The position numbers were made by a program, and so were the translations under genes. A DNA stretch of 64,000 bases, from the NCBI GenBank assembly GCA_016287385.1, contig JAEEWM010000017.1, positions 148,607-212,606 of the forward strand, written 5' to 3'. This DNA is from Clostridiaceae bacterium. Its GTDB lineage: Bacteria; Bacillota; Clostridia; Oscillospirales; Acutalibacteraceae. This document shows, piece after piece, positions 32,353 through 40,801 of the stretch. Positions within the stretch are counted from its first letter, which is position 1, and every line of letters starts with the position of its first letter. The notes under the pieces are model-generated. The model was given only the letters and a program-made list of their open reading frames with translations. It searched no databases and was not told the DNA's origin.

Positions 32353-34104
32353 TTAATCTCTTCTGTACTTCTTGCGGGCGGTGTAGCTTGTATGAAGAGC
32401 GTGGTGAGCTTTGGGTCCGCCGAAGCCGTCGAACCACTCGCTGTAAATCATCTTTATAGCGGGCGACTCGTGGGACATACGAAGCGGCATATCCTTATCC
32501 TGATCGTAAAGAACCTTTGCGCGAACAGCTTTAAGATCGACCGTGTCGCGTACGTGCTGCGGCTGTATGGGCTGTCCGCCGCCGTTTACGCAACCGCCGG
32601 GGCAACCCATTATTTCAATGAAGCCCCAGCCGTTCGGATTACCGGCTTTAAGCTGATCCATAACGTATTTTGCCGCCGCGGCGCCGGATGCGACCGCAAG
32701 TTTAAGGTCGGTACCGGCAACATTAACGGTTGCCTCTTTAAGTCCCTTTGTTCCCCTTACCGCCTCAAGGTCAATAGCAGTCGTAGCGCCGTTGAGCCAG
32801 GCGTTGGCGGTACGAACCGCCGCCTCCATAACGCCGCCGGTAGCGCCGAAGATAACGGCAGCGCCGGTATCCTCGCTAAGCGGACTGTCAAACTCTTCAT
32901 CGGGAAGGTTTACAAAGTCAAGTCCTGCGCGCTCGATCATCCTGCCGAGTTCACGGGTGGTGATAGCGATATCAACATCGGGAACGCCGGCGGCAGACTC
33001 ATCATCTCTGCCTATTTCAAACTTCTTCGCAGTACAGGGCATTACTGAAACGCTGACGATATCTTTCGGGTCAACGCCGTTCTTTTCAGCCCAGAAGGTC
33101 TTAATAACCGCGCCCATCATCTGCTGAGGTGATTTGCAGGTGGAAAGGTGGCTGAGCAAATCGGGATAATAGAGCTCACAGAACTTGACCCAACCGGGTG
33201 AGCAAGAGGTTATCATCGGCAGAACACCGCCGTTCTTAATGCGCTCAACAAGCTCGTTTGCCTCTTCAACTATCGTAAGGTCGGCGCTGAAATCGGTATC
33301 GAATACCTTATCAAAGCCCATACGGCGAAGAGCCGCCGCCATCTTGCCCTCTACGTTGGTGCCTATCGGCATACCGAAGCACTCGCCCAAAGTGGCGCGA
33401 ACGCTCGGAGCGGTCTGTACGATAACGGTCTTTGAAGGATCGGCAAGCGCCGCCCAGATTTTATCGGTATCGTCACGCTCGGTAAGAGCGCCGGTCGGGC
33501 AAACCACGGTGCACTGACCGCAGGAAATACACGGAGTATTGTTAAGCGAAAGATTAAATGCCTGGCCGATATTAGTATCTATACCGCGGTCGTTAGCGCC
33601 TATTACGCTTACATACTGCTCACGGCAGGCGGCAACGCAGCGACGGCAAAGGATACATTTGTTATTATCCCTTACAAGGTGAGGTGTTGAATAATCAAGC
33701 TCATACTGCGGCTTAAAGCCCTCAAACGTGCTGTCCTCAACGCCGTAGTCACGGCAAAGCTTCTGCAGTTCGCAGTTTGTGGAACGCTTGCAGGAGAGGC
33801 ACTTCTTGTCGTGGGTCGAAAGGATAAGCTCAAGAGTGGTCTTTCTCGCCTTCTGGATTTTCTCGGAATTGGTGAGCACTTCCATACCCTCGCTTACCGG
33901 ATAAACGCAGGCGGTTACCATACGGAAACCTCTGCCTTCGTTTGCCTCTACAACGCAGATACGGCAAGCGCCGATCTCGTTTTTCTCTTTCATAAAGCAG
34001 AGCGTGGGGATTTCCAGACCAGCCTTGCGCGCGGCTTCCAATATAGTGGAGCCCTTGGGTACGCTGACTTCGATACCGTTTATTTTAACATTTATCATAT
34101 CCAT
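32353..34104 (-). CDS. hydA: [FeFe]-hydrogenase catalytic subunit
   Basis: A 583-residue catalytic subunit of an NAD(H)- and ferredoxin-linked [FeFe]-hydrogenase. Order of domains: N-terminal 2Fe-2S (IGACRICVVE), the His-Cys3 4Fe-4S site (HDKKCLSCKRSTNCELQKLC), two 4Fe-4S (CILCRRCVAAC, CISCGQCTVVCPTGAL), the H-cluster motifs TSCSPGW, MPCTAKK and CPGGCVNGGGQP, and a C-terminal small-subunit domain (MSHESPAIKMIYSEW). All H-cluster cysteines are present. It probably evolves H2 from NADH and reduced ferredoxin by confurcation. It is the last gene of the operon. Confidence 0.96.
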   Translation of the reverse strand: MDMINVKINGIEVSVPKGSTILEAARKAGLEIPTLCFMKEKNEIGACRICVVEANEGRGFRMVTACVYPVSEGMEVLTNSEKIQKARKTTLELILSTHDKKCLSCKRSTNCELQKLCRDYGVEDSTFEGFKPQYELDYSTPHLVRDNNKCILCRRCVAACREQYVSVIGANDRGIDTNIGQAFNLSLNNTPCISCGQCTVVCPTGALTERDDTDKIWAALADPSKTVIVQTAPSVRATLGECFGMPIGTNVEGKMAAALRRMGFDKVFDTDFSADLTIVEEANELVERIKNGGVLPMITSCSPGWVKFCELYYPDLLSHLSTCKSPQQMMGAVIKTFWAEKNGVDPKDIVSVSVMPCTAKKFEIGRDDESAAGVPDVDIAITTRELGRMIERAGLDFVNLPDEEFDSPLSEDTGAAVIFGATGGVMEAAVRTANAWLNGATTAIDLEAVRGTKGLKEATVNVAGTDLKLAVASGAAAAKYVMDQLKAGNPNGWGFIEIMGCPGGCVNGGGQPIQPQHVRDTVDLKAVRAKVLYDQDKDMPLRMSHESPAIKMIYSEWFDGFGGPKAHHALHTSYTARKKYRRD

Positions 34105-34121
34105 TATTCTCGGCTCCTTTC

Positions 34122-35942
34122 TTATTGCTTGCTTATTGCGCTGAACTTACAGTTCTGCATACATACGCCGCATTTAATGCACTTGCTCGGATCGATTTCA
34201 TAAGAGGGAAGCTTATGACCTTCCGCAACGTAATCGGTCTTGTGTATTGTAGAAACGGGGCAATTCTTGGCGCAAAGGCCGCAACCGATACATTTGTTCT
34301 TATCAATAGTATAAGTAAGAAGGTCTTTACACACACCCGCAGGGCACTTCTTATCAACAACGTGAGCGATGTACTCTTCACGGAAGAACTTAAGTGTTGC
34401 AAGTACCGGGTTCGGAGCAGTCTGTCCGAGACCGCAGGCGGAATTTGCCTTAATATAGTAGCAAAGCTCTTCGAGCTTATCGATATCCTCCATAGTACCC
34501 TTGCCGCTTGTGATTTTTTCAAGCATCTCAAGGAGTCTCTTAGTACCTACACGGCAAGGAGTACACTTACCGCAAGACTCATCAACGGTGAATTCAAGGA
34601 AGAATTTAGCTATATCAACCATACAGGTATCTTCATCCATAACGATAAGACCGCCGGATCCCATCATACAACCGATAGCCGTGAGATTATCATAGTCAAT
34701 CTCGGTATCGATAAGTGAAGCCGGTATACAACCGCCTGAAGGACCGCCCGTTTGCGCTGCCTTAAACTTCTTACCGTTCGGAATACCGCCGCCTATATCA
34801 TAAATAATCTGGCGAAGCGTTGTTCCCATCGGAACTTCAACAAGACCGGTATGCTTAATTTTACCGCCGAGTGCAAATACCTTTGTGCCTTTAGATTTTT
34901 CAGTACCCATAGAAGCAAACCAATCGGCGCCCTTGAGGATTATCTGAGGAACGTTCGCGAAGGTTTCAACGTTGTTTTCAACGGTTGGCTTACCGAAAAG
35001 TCCCTTAACTGCCGGGAACGGCGGACGAGGCTTAGGCTCGCCGCGATTACCTTCGATAGAAGTCATAAGCGCGGTTTCCTCACCGCAGACGAACGCGCCG
35101 GCGCCAAGGCGGATGTAAAGCTCAAACTCAAATCCCGAACCGAATATATCTTTACCGAGAAGTCCGTATTCATGCGCCTGATCAATCGCGTGCTGTAATC
35201 TTGCAACCGCGATAGGATACTCTGCACGAACATATACATAACCCTTTGTAGCACCGATAGCATAACCGGCGATTGCCATAGCTTCGATAATACAATGCGG
35301 ATCGCCCTCAAGGACTGAACGGTCCATAAACGCACCCGGGTCGCCTTCGTCGGCGTTACAAACAACGTACTTCTGGTCTGCCTTATTAGGAGCACAAAGC
35401 GACCATTTTACGCCTGTCGGGAAACCGCCGCCGCCACGGCCGCGAAGACCTGACTTTTTAATCTCCTCGATTACCTGCTCAGGAGTCATTTCAGTAAGAA
35501 CTTTACCGAGAGCAGCGTAACCGTCAACCGCTATATACTCTTCGATATTCTCCGGGTCAATAACACCGCAGTTACGGAGAGCTACACGGTTTTGAGCCTT
35601 ATAGAAATCGGTATCGTTAAGAGATACTGAACCGTTAAGCTCCTCTTTGGGAATGCTTGTTTCGTCATAAACCAGACGGTCAACAATACGGCCCTTAAGC
35701 AAATGCTCCTCAACGATTTCCGGAACATCCTCAGCCGTTACCTGGCTATAAAAAGTGCCTTCCGGATAAACGATAACAACCGGACCCAATGCGCACAAAC
35801 CGAAACATCCGGTTTGAACGAGTTTTACTTCGCCGGCAAGACCGTTTTCTTCAATACTCTTTTTGAAAGCCTCCTGGATTTTTTTGCTTCCCGAAGAAGT
35901 ACATCCGGTACCGCCGCAGACAAGAACTTGCGAACGAATCAT
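34122..35942 (-). CDS. hydB: Hydrogenase NuoF-like flavoprotein subunit
   Basis: A 606-residue subunit that holds FMN and takes up NADH. It has an N-terminal thioredoxin-like 2Fe-2S domain (GGTGCTSSGS, QTGCFGLCALG), the FMN/NADH core GRGGGGFPTGVKWSLC and NADEGDPGAFMDRSVLEGDP, the 4Fe-4S motif ESCGKCTPCRVGTKRL, and two C-terminal 4Fe-4S motifs (CIGCGLCAKNCPVSTI, CIKCGVCMQNCKFSAI). This is the architecture of the HydB subunit of bifurcating hydrogenases. GGAGG stands seven bases before the ATG. Confidence 0.95.
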   Translation of the reverse strand: MIRSQVLVCGGTGCTSSGSKKIQEAFKKSIEENGLAGEVKLVQTGCFGLCALGPVVIVYPEGTFYSQVTAEDVPEIVEEHLLKGRIVDRLVYDETSIPKEELNGSVSLNDTDFYKAQNRVALRNCGVIDPENIEEYIAVDGYAALGKVLTEMTPEQVIEEIKKSGLRGRGGGGFPTGVKWSLCAPNKADQKYVVCNADEGDPGAFMDRSVLEGDPHCIIEAMAIAGYAIGATKGYVYVRAEYPIAVARLQHAIDQAHEYGLLGKDIFGSGFEFELYIRLGAGAFVCGEETALMTSIEGNRGEPKPRPPFPAVKGLFGKPTVENNVETFANVPQIILKGADWFASMGTEKSKGTKVFALGGKIKHTGLVEVPMGTTLRQIIYDIGGGIPNGKKFKAAQTGGPSGGCIPASLIDTEIDYDNLTAIGCMMGSGGLIVMDEDTCMVDIAKFFLEFTVDESCGKCTPCRVGTKRLLEMLEKITSGKGTMEDIDKLEELCYYIKANSACGLGQTAPNPVLATLKFFREEYIAHVVDKKCPAGVCKDLLTYTIDKNKCIGCGLCAKNCPVSTIHKTDYVAEGHKLPSYEIDPSKCIKCGVCMQNCKFSAISKQ

Positions 35943-35957
35943 AAGTTTACCTCCAAA

Positions 35958-36329
35958 TTAAAGTTCTCCCTTATTGAGAGTGTATTCTGTAAGCACCTTG
36001 CCACCCTGAAGATGACTTTCGGCAACTTCTCTTGCTTTTTCAGCGGTCATTTTAACATAGGTAACCTTTTCCTTACCCGGCTCAAACACTTCTACAACCG
36101 GTTCAAACTGGCATATACCTATGCAACCTGTCTGAGAAACGGAAACCTTATCGGATAATCCGAGATCGTTTACGCTCTCAACGAGCGCATTAAGGACCGG
36201 ACGCGCGCCTGCCGCAATACCGCATGTTGCCATACCTACGACAACTCTTATATCGCTTGTGCCTTCGCGAAGAACGACTTTGTTCTTCATTCTGTCCTTA
36301 ATTGCCTGAAGTTCTGCTAATGATTTCAT
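35958..36329 (-). CDS. Thioredoxin-like 2Fe-2S protein (HndB-like)
   Basis: A 123-residue ferredoxin of the thioredoxin-like fold. Cysteines in VGMATCGIAAGARP and SQTGCIGICQFEP can hold one 2Fe-2S cluster. In Desulfovibrio-type Hnd hydrogenases a separate subunit of this kind (HndB) lies between HydC and HydB, as here. The predicted role is electron transfer within the complex. AGGAAGG lies 13 bases before the ATG. Confidence 0.85.
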   Translation of the reverse strand: MKSLAELQAIKDRMKNKVVLREGTSDIRVVVGMATCGIAAGARPVLNALVESVNDLGLSDKVSVSQTGCIGICQFEPVVEVFEPGKEKVTYVKMTAEKAREVAESHLQGGKVLTEYTLNKGEL

Positions 36330-36373
36330 AGTTTAATTCATCCTTCCTAAAATGCAATTATATAAATTAAAAT

Positions 36374-36925
36374 TTAGCCAAATTGATCGTACTGCTCTTT
36401 TAAATATTCTTCTATCCACTTTATAACATCATATTCACCGAGTGAAACATCACCCAACACTTCCCTCAGTTCCCGTGTGTCGAGTTTTACCACATTACCG
36501 TTAAACGAATGGGTGAACAAAAAATCGGTATCCGGATGACCTTGAATAAGCGTTGTGACCGAAGAAACAACATCGCCAAGCGGCGTAAAATCAAGATGAT
36601 TTTTATAAAATGACGCCGAAACAACCGTTCCGTGTTCGCTCTTATACTGCTCGGATGATTTTGAAACTATACTGAAGCTGCCCCCCGTTTGCTCGGCGGC
36701 AAGCTTCAAAAGCGGAACACCGAGACCTACTTTTCTTGTTGTTCGGGTAGTATAAAACGGATCTGTTACGGCTTTTACAGTTTCTTCACTCATACCGCAA
36801 CCGTCATCTATGATTTTAAGGGTAAGCAGTTCATCTGTTTCATCTATTGATATTTGCGTAAGCGCAGCTCCCGCTTTAACGGAATTTTCAGCCACATCAA
36901 GTATATTAAGTGATAATTCTTTCAT
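36374..36925 (-). CDS. Histidine-kinase-like ATPase of the hydrogenase operon
   Basis: A 183-residue protein made only of a GHKL ATPase domain: N-box LNILDVAENSVKAGA, G1 box DDGCGMSEE and G2 region TRKVGLGVPLLKLAAEQTGG. It has no dimerisation/phosphoacceptor or sensor domain. Such stand-alone ATPases are a constant but uncharacterised part of Thermotoga-type hydrogenase operons. It may take part in a signalling relay with the sensory hydrogenase and the second ATPase. Confidence 0.82.
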   Translation of the reverse strand: MKELSLNILDVAENSVKAGAALTQISIDETDELLTLKIIDDGCGMSEETVKAVTDPFYTTRTTRKVGLGVPLLKLAAEQTGGSFSIVSKSSEQYKSEHGTVVSASFYKNHLDFTPLGDVVSSVTTLIQGHPDTDFLFTHSFNGNVVKLDTRELREVLGDVSLGEYDVIKWIEEYLKEQYDQFG

Positions 36926-36928
36926 AAG

Positions 36929-37654
36929 TTACCTTAATTTTTCAAACAACTTACTTCTTACAAAAGCCGTACTGTAAGGCTCGTCTTCAAGCTCAAAATA
37001 ATTTTCCTTATCCCGCATATCGGTGAGATAATGCGCATCGCTGCTTATTATTAATAGCTTATCGTTGAGCTTATATTCATTCAAATACTTTTCAACATTC
37101 TCATGACTGTTTATCTCAATACATTTAAAATAAGGCGTTAAAGGGAAAGTACCTAAAACCGATATGATACCGTTTGCCTGCCTGTCAATATGCGCGGGAT
37201 AGCAAATCCCGCCGTAGGGTGACACCAGATTCGGAACATCTTCAACCGATACATCCGTAGCGTTTGAAAGGAAATGCTCCTCTTCGCCTATGATATTATC
37301 CTCACCGTCAAGAATTAACTGATTACCGAAAATATCGGTGCGGTTTTTTATAAGAACTCTATGCGCCTGCAACATTTCATCAAACGCCATAGCGTTTTCA
37401 AGCTCTTCAAAAAGGCATATAACATGTATATCCTCAGCGGTAGTAAGCTCCATACCGGCTACCGGTATTATGCCGTATCTACGGCACGCCTCAAAAAACG
37501 CCGGGCAGTTTTTACAGGAATTATGATCGGTTAAAGCGACAATATTCAATCCGCACAAAGACGCCATACCGGCGATATTATTCGGGGTGTTATCATCATC
37601 CGCACAGGGAGAAAGGCAGGAATGAATATGCATATCATAATAATAGCGGTTCAT
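36929..37654 (-). CDS. PHP-domain phosphoesterase
   Basis: A 241-residue PHP-family protein. The metal motifs are DMHIHSCLSPC, ALTDHNSCKNC, GMELTTAEDIHV and the C-terminal SSDAHYLTDM, matching the three-metal site of the family (as in TrpH and YcdX phosphatases). It starts by a one-base overlap with the DRTGG stop. PHP proteins are found in the same place in other HydABC operons; the substrate is unknown. Confidence 0.85.
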   Translation of the reverse strand: MNRYYYDMHIHSCLSPCADDDNTPNNIAGMASLCGLNIVALTDHNSCKNCPAFFEACRRYGIIPVAGMELTTAEDIHVICLFEELENAMAFDEMLQAHRVLIKNRTDIFGNQLILDGEDNIIGEEEHFLSNATDVSVEDVPNLVSPYGGICYPAHIDRQANGIISVLGTFPLTPYFKCIEINSHENVEKYLNEYKLNDKLLIISSDAHYLTDMRDKENYFELEDEPYSTAFVRSKLFEKLR

Positions 37655-37980
37655 TAAACCTTACCTACAAGTTCTGTTGCCGTTTCGTAAGCCGGAAGCT
37701 CGGATTTCAGTATATTCACGCCTTTGGCTGTTGCTGTTTTTATGAGCTCATCATCAAGCGTGACGCCCTCGGCGAGTATTACACAGGCAACATCCGCTAA
37801 AGACGCAACCGCGATGACATTTACATTACTCATAATCGTTATCCAGGCGCTGTCGGCACGGGCTCTGCCCATAACCCAGCTCAGCAAATCACCGATATAC
37901 GCACCCGAAACCTGTCTATCGCCATCAGGCATACACAACACTTCAAAGCCGCATAATGACGCCAACTCAACGACCTTCAT
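37654..37980 (-). CDS. DRTGG-domain protein (copy 1)
   Basis: A 108-residue DRTGG-domain protein. Typical segments are MKVVELASLCGFEVLCMPDG, VSGAYIGDLLSWVMGRA and AWITIMSNVNVIAVASLADV. I take the ATG at 37980, which overlaps the end of the sensory hydrogenase gene by 14 bases, because DRTGG proteins usually start this way. The domain is found next to CBS domains and in phosphotransacetylases and is thought to bind a small molecule, but no ligand is established. Confidence 0.8.
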   Translation of the reverse strand: MKVVELASLCGFEVLCMPDGDRQVSGAYIGDLLSWVMGRARADSAWITIMSNVNVIAVASLADVACVILAEGVTLDDELIKTATAKGVNILKSELPAYETATELVGKV

Positions 37981-39238
37981 CCTTAACACCTTCGATATGC
38001 CCATCCTTTATTATCGGGCAGGCATCAATAGTCATCTTCCCTTTTACTATATCTTCCGCAAGCGCCCTGCAATTAGGTGCGCCGCAAGCGCCGCAGTCAA
38101 TATTAGGCAGCTCTGATTTTATTCGCTGTATATCCGCCATCATACGCATAGACTCGGATATATTATGACTAAGCTGCGTTATCGGCGCATACTCCGGAAG
38201 ATCGTTGAAAAGATATCCGTCCGGTATGTAATCATCTGACGCGGCGTTATTTCTTGAAACCGGAAGTCCCCGCCTTAAAGACCTGAGCCGCGCTTTCGCT
38301 ATAAAAGGATTCTGAATTGTAAGCACTCCGCCTACGCATCCGCCCGGGCAGGCATTAAGCTCAATAAAATCAAGTTGAGAAATATTGCCGTTTTCGAGCT
38401 GATCGAGAACTCTTATAACATTCTCGATACCGTCCGCCGCAAGATATTTTTCGTTAAAAATCGCAGTCGCCTCTCCGCCGGAGCTTGCCCAGCTAAGACC
38501 GATTATGCCCGATTCGCAAAGATTCTCAGTATCGTTCGTGCGTTTCATCTCGTTAACGAGTTTAAAATAAACATCACTTATGGATACTACAACATCGACT
38601 TCACTTTTATAATCAGCAAATCCGTTATTTACATAGCTTACCTTTGCCGGACACGGGGATATAAAGCAAACGCCGATATCCTCGCTTTTTAGCTCCGGGT
38701 GAGCTTTCATAGCGCGTTTTCTCGCAAGCCGTGCCGCAACCTCCATAGGGGGCAGCATGTGCAGAATATTACCGCTGAGCGAAGAAAATCTTAACTGAAT
38801 AAGTCTTATTATTACCGGACAGGCGGAAGAAATAACGGGCTTTCTAATACCCTCTGTTTTGAGATACATTCTCGTATACGCGGAAACCAGCTCCGCCGCC
38901 TTCGAAACTTCAAAAACATCGTCAAATCCGATTTTCAAAAGTCCGTTAAGCACATAATCAATATCATCGAGATTTTCAAACTGACCGTAAAGAGTAGGAG
39001 CAGGTAAAGCAATTTTATACTTGAACGCATCCATGGCATCAAGCTTTGAGCATACCGCTTTTTTAGCCTGATACGGACAATTCCTTATACACTCGCCGCA
39101 ATCAATGCACCTTTTGCCCTCAATTACAGCGTGACCGTTTTTTATCCTTATCGCCTCGGTAGGACAATGCTTCAGGCAAGTGGTGCAACCTTTGCATTTT
39201 TCAACATCCAGTAAAACGGAATGTTTGTATTCGTTCAT
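37967..39238 (-). CDS. Putative sensory [FeFe]-hydrogenase
   Basis: A 423-residue protein with two N-terminal 4Fe-4S motifs (CKGCTTCLKHCPTEAI, CIDCGECIRNCPYQAKK), an H-cluster domain with SSACPVIIRL, ISPCPAKV and NACPGGCVGG, and a C-terminal 4Fe-4S motif of RnfB type (IDCGACGAPNCRALAEDI). The first H-cluster motif lacks the usual TSCCPGW form and the small-subunit domain is missing. Such proteins, found beside HydABC in Thermotoga and Clostridia, are regarded as H2 or redox sensors rather than catalysts. The downstream ATPases and DRTGG proteins may relay the signal. The assignment is by motif and context. Confidence 0.82.
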   Translation of the reverse strand: MNEYKHSVLLDVEKCKGCTTCLKHCPTEAIRIKNGHAVIEGKRCIDCGECIRNCPYQAKKAVCSKLDAMDAFKYKIALPAPTLYGQFENLDDIDYVLNGLLKIGFDDVFEVSKAAELVSAYTRMYLKTEGIRKPVISSACPVIIRLIQLRFSSLSGNILHMLPPMEVAARLARKRAMKAHPELKSEDIGVCFISPCPAKVSYVNNGFADYKSEVDVVVSISDVYFKLVNEMKRTNDTENLCESGIIGLSWASSGGEATAIFNEKYLAADGIENVIRVLDQLENGNISQLDFIELNACPGGCVGGVLTIQNPFIAKARLRSLRRGLPVSRNNAASDDYIPDGYLFNDLPEYAPITQLSHNISESMRMMADIQRIKSELPNIDCGACGAPNCRALAEDIVKGKMTIDACPIIKDGHIEGVKDEGR

Positions 39239-39264
39239 AATGTTACACCCTTTAACAATGAGTG

Positions 39265-39690
39265 TCAGGCTATGTTAATCTTCATTGTGACCGTAGTCCC
39301 CACCCCGACGGTAGAATCTATTTTCATATCATCGGTATAGCGCTTCATATTGGGCAAACCCATACCGGCACCGAAGCCGAGGGATCTTGTTGAATCGGAA
39401 GCGGTAGAATACCCTTCCTTCATAGCCATATCTATATCTTTTATTCCGGGCCCATTATCTGCGAGAATAATCTCAACACAGTCCTCATAAACCTTAACAT
39501 CGGCGGTGCCGCCGTTTGCATGAATAACCATATTGATCTCACCCTCATACATCGCGATGGAAACGCGCCGTATGATTTCCGGAGAAAGCCCTAATTGCCT
39601 TAAATTGTTTTTGATTTGTACAGAAGCTTGACCGGCGGTGGAAAAATCATCGCCGTTAATATCAAAATGAAATACTAATGGTTCGCTCAA
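39265..39690 (-). CDS. Anti-sigma-factor-type ATPase (RsbW/SpoIIAB-like)
   Basis: A 141-residue single GHKL ATPase domain. SIAMYEGEINMVIHANGG gives the N-box, LADNGPGIKDIDMAM the G1 box and LGFGAGMGLPNMKRYTDDM the G2 region. The size and motifs are those of RsbW/SpoIIAB switch kinases, which phosphorylate a partner protein. No STAS-domain partner is visible; the neighbours (DRTGG proteins, sensory hydrogenase) are the likely partners. Its stop overlaps the start region of the next gene only in the other direction. Confidence 0.82.
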   Translation of the reverse strand: MSEPLVFHFDINGDDFSTAGQASVQIKNNLRQLGLSPEIIRRVSIAMYEGEINMVIHANGGTADVKVYEDCVEIILADNGPGIKDIDMAMKEGYSTASDSTRSLGFGAGMGLPNMKRYTDDMKIDSTVGVGTTVTMKINIA

Positions 39691-40040
39691 TCTTTAACCT
39701 TATTTCCTACAAGACCGTTGGAATACAAAAGACCGCAAGCCTCATAAAGCCTTTTATTACATTTCATAACTACAATGCCGCTTTCTTTTGCCAAATCAAG
39801 CATCTCTTTTGTAGGGGTTTTAGAGCGAACAAAAACTATACAAATCATATCCATCATTTCCGCTGTTCTTACGACCTGCGGATTTACAAGACCGGTCAAA
39901 AGGACTGCCTGATCCTTTACATAAGCCAACACATCGCTCATAAGATCGCAACCGCAGGCCGAATAGGCATCCCGTTCGAGATTCTGCTCGCAACAAAGAA
40001 CCTCCGCACCGATCAAATCTTTAATTTCTCTTATTGTCAT
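39687..40040 (-). CDS. DRTGG-domain protein (copy 2)
   Basis: A 117-residue DRTGG-domain protein related to the one at 37654-37980 (MTIREIKDLIGAEVLCCEQN, CGCDLMSDVLAYVKDQ, LVNPQVVRTAEMMDMICIVF). I take the ATG at 40040; a TTG four codons earlier is possible. Neither has a clear ribosome binding site, so coupling to hydC (stop 25 bases upstream) is likely. It overlaps the ATPase gene by four bases. Two DRTGG proteins in one operon suggest that they dimerise or respond to different signals. Confidence 0.78.
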   Translation of the reverse strand: MTIREIKDLIGAEVLCCEQNLERDAYSACGCDLMSDVLAYVKDQAVLLTGLVNPQVVRTAEMMDMICIVFVRSKTPTKEMLDLAKESGIVVMKCNKRLYEACGLLYSNGLVGNKVKD

Positions 40041-40064
40041 ACACAGTACCAATATCAGATAAAC

Positions 40065-40562
40065 TTACGCTCCGTACTTTGCCAGGATCTTCGGCACATC
40101 ATCAGGAGTAAGCTTACCGTAAACCTCATCATTGACTGTAAGAACAGGGCCTAATCCGCAAGCACCGATACAACGGCACGCGGTAAGAGAAAACTTACCA
40201 TCCGCAGTGCATTCATCAACACCGATGCCGAGCTTTTCGGAAAGCCCGTCACATATAGCCTGAGCGCCCTTAACATAGCAAGCTGTACCGAGACATACGG
40301 ATATATTGTATTCACCCTTAGGGGCGAGCGAAAACTGAGCATAGAAGGTAGCTACGCCGTAAATCTTTTCCAGCGGCACTTCCATGCCCTCGGATATCAT
40401 TTCCTGCACTTCAAACGGCAGATAACCATAGATATCCTGCGCTTTTTGCATAACAACCATAAGGTTACTTTTGTCGTGTTTTAACTCGTCAATAACCTTT
40501 TTAAGTTGCGCCTCCTGCTCGGCGGTGCCGCGAAAAGGAAGCTTACTGATTTTTTTCTTCAT
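40065..40562 (-). CDS. hydC: Hydrogenase NuoE-like 2Fe-2S subunit
   Basis: A 165-residue NuoE-type subunit. The four cysteines of its 2Fe-2S cluster are in CLGTACYVKG and CRCIGACGLGP, and the N-terminal helical region (VMQKAQDIYGYLPFEVQEMI) is typical. It completes the HydABC core with the genes at 32353 and 34122. It is the first gene of the ten-gene operon; GGGAGG lies eight bases before the ATG. Confidence 0.93.
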   Translation of the reverse strand: MKKKISKLPFRGTAEQEAQLKKVIDELKHDKSNLMVVMQKAQDIYGYLPFEVQEMISEGMEVPLEKIYGVATFYAQFSLAPKGEYNISVCLGTACYVKGAQAICDGLSEKLGIGVDECTADGKFSLTACRCIGACGLGPVLTVNDEVYGKLTPDDVPKILAKYGA

Positions 40563-40637
40563 TAACGGTTCCTCCCTATAAAATATATAACGATATGCCG
40601 CAAGGACATAATTATCGTTATATTATTATCAATATAA

Positions 40638-40666
40638 ATAATAGCACACTTTTCACGTTTTGAAAA
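40638..40666 (-). promoter_or_regulatory. Promoter of the hydrogenase operon
   Basis: TTTTCA at 40666-40661 and TATTAT at 40643-40638 on the minus strand, 17 bases apart. The -35 box is weak and lies inside a perfect palindrome, as if an activator or repressor were needed. Confidence 0.5.
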
Positions 40667-40670
40667 GTGT
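40646..40670. promoter_or_regulatory. 25-base palindrome overlapping the hydrogenase promoter
   Basis: ACACTTTTCA at 40646-40655 and TGAAAAGTGT at 40661-40670 form a perfect inverted repeat around CGTTT. It covers the -35 box and most of the spacer. On the plus strand a T run follows, so it also looks like a terminator, but no plus-strand gene precedes it. It does not match the Rex operator consensus. Confidence 0.55.
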
Positions 40671-40734
40671 TTTTTTATATTTTTCCAAAATAATAATTAT
40701 TATGTTAAAAATCGGCGTTTTTTAGTGAAAAATG

Positions 40735-40778
40735 TATAAAAATTCCCGACTCGCGCCAGTCAGGCGCGTTCGGGAATT
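40735..40778 (-). terminator. Terminator after the SGNH hydrolase gene
   Basis: Arms 40741-40749 and 40770-40778 are complementary, with an inner CGCGCC/GGCGCG stem; TTTTTAT follows on the minus strand. Confidence 0.85.
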
Positions 40779-40801
40779 ATTGTTCTTAAAATTTTAACGT
40801 T

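Noticed and set aside
40646..40670. Simple plus-strand terminator
   Set aside because: No plus-strand gene precedes it, and it lies on the promoter of the divergent-free hyd operon; operator is the better reading.
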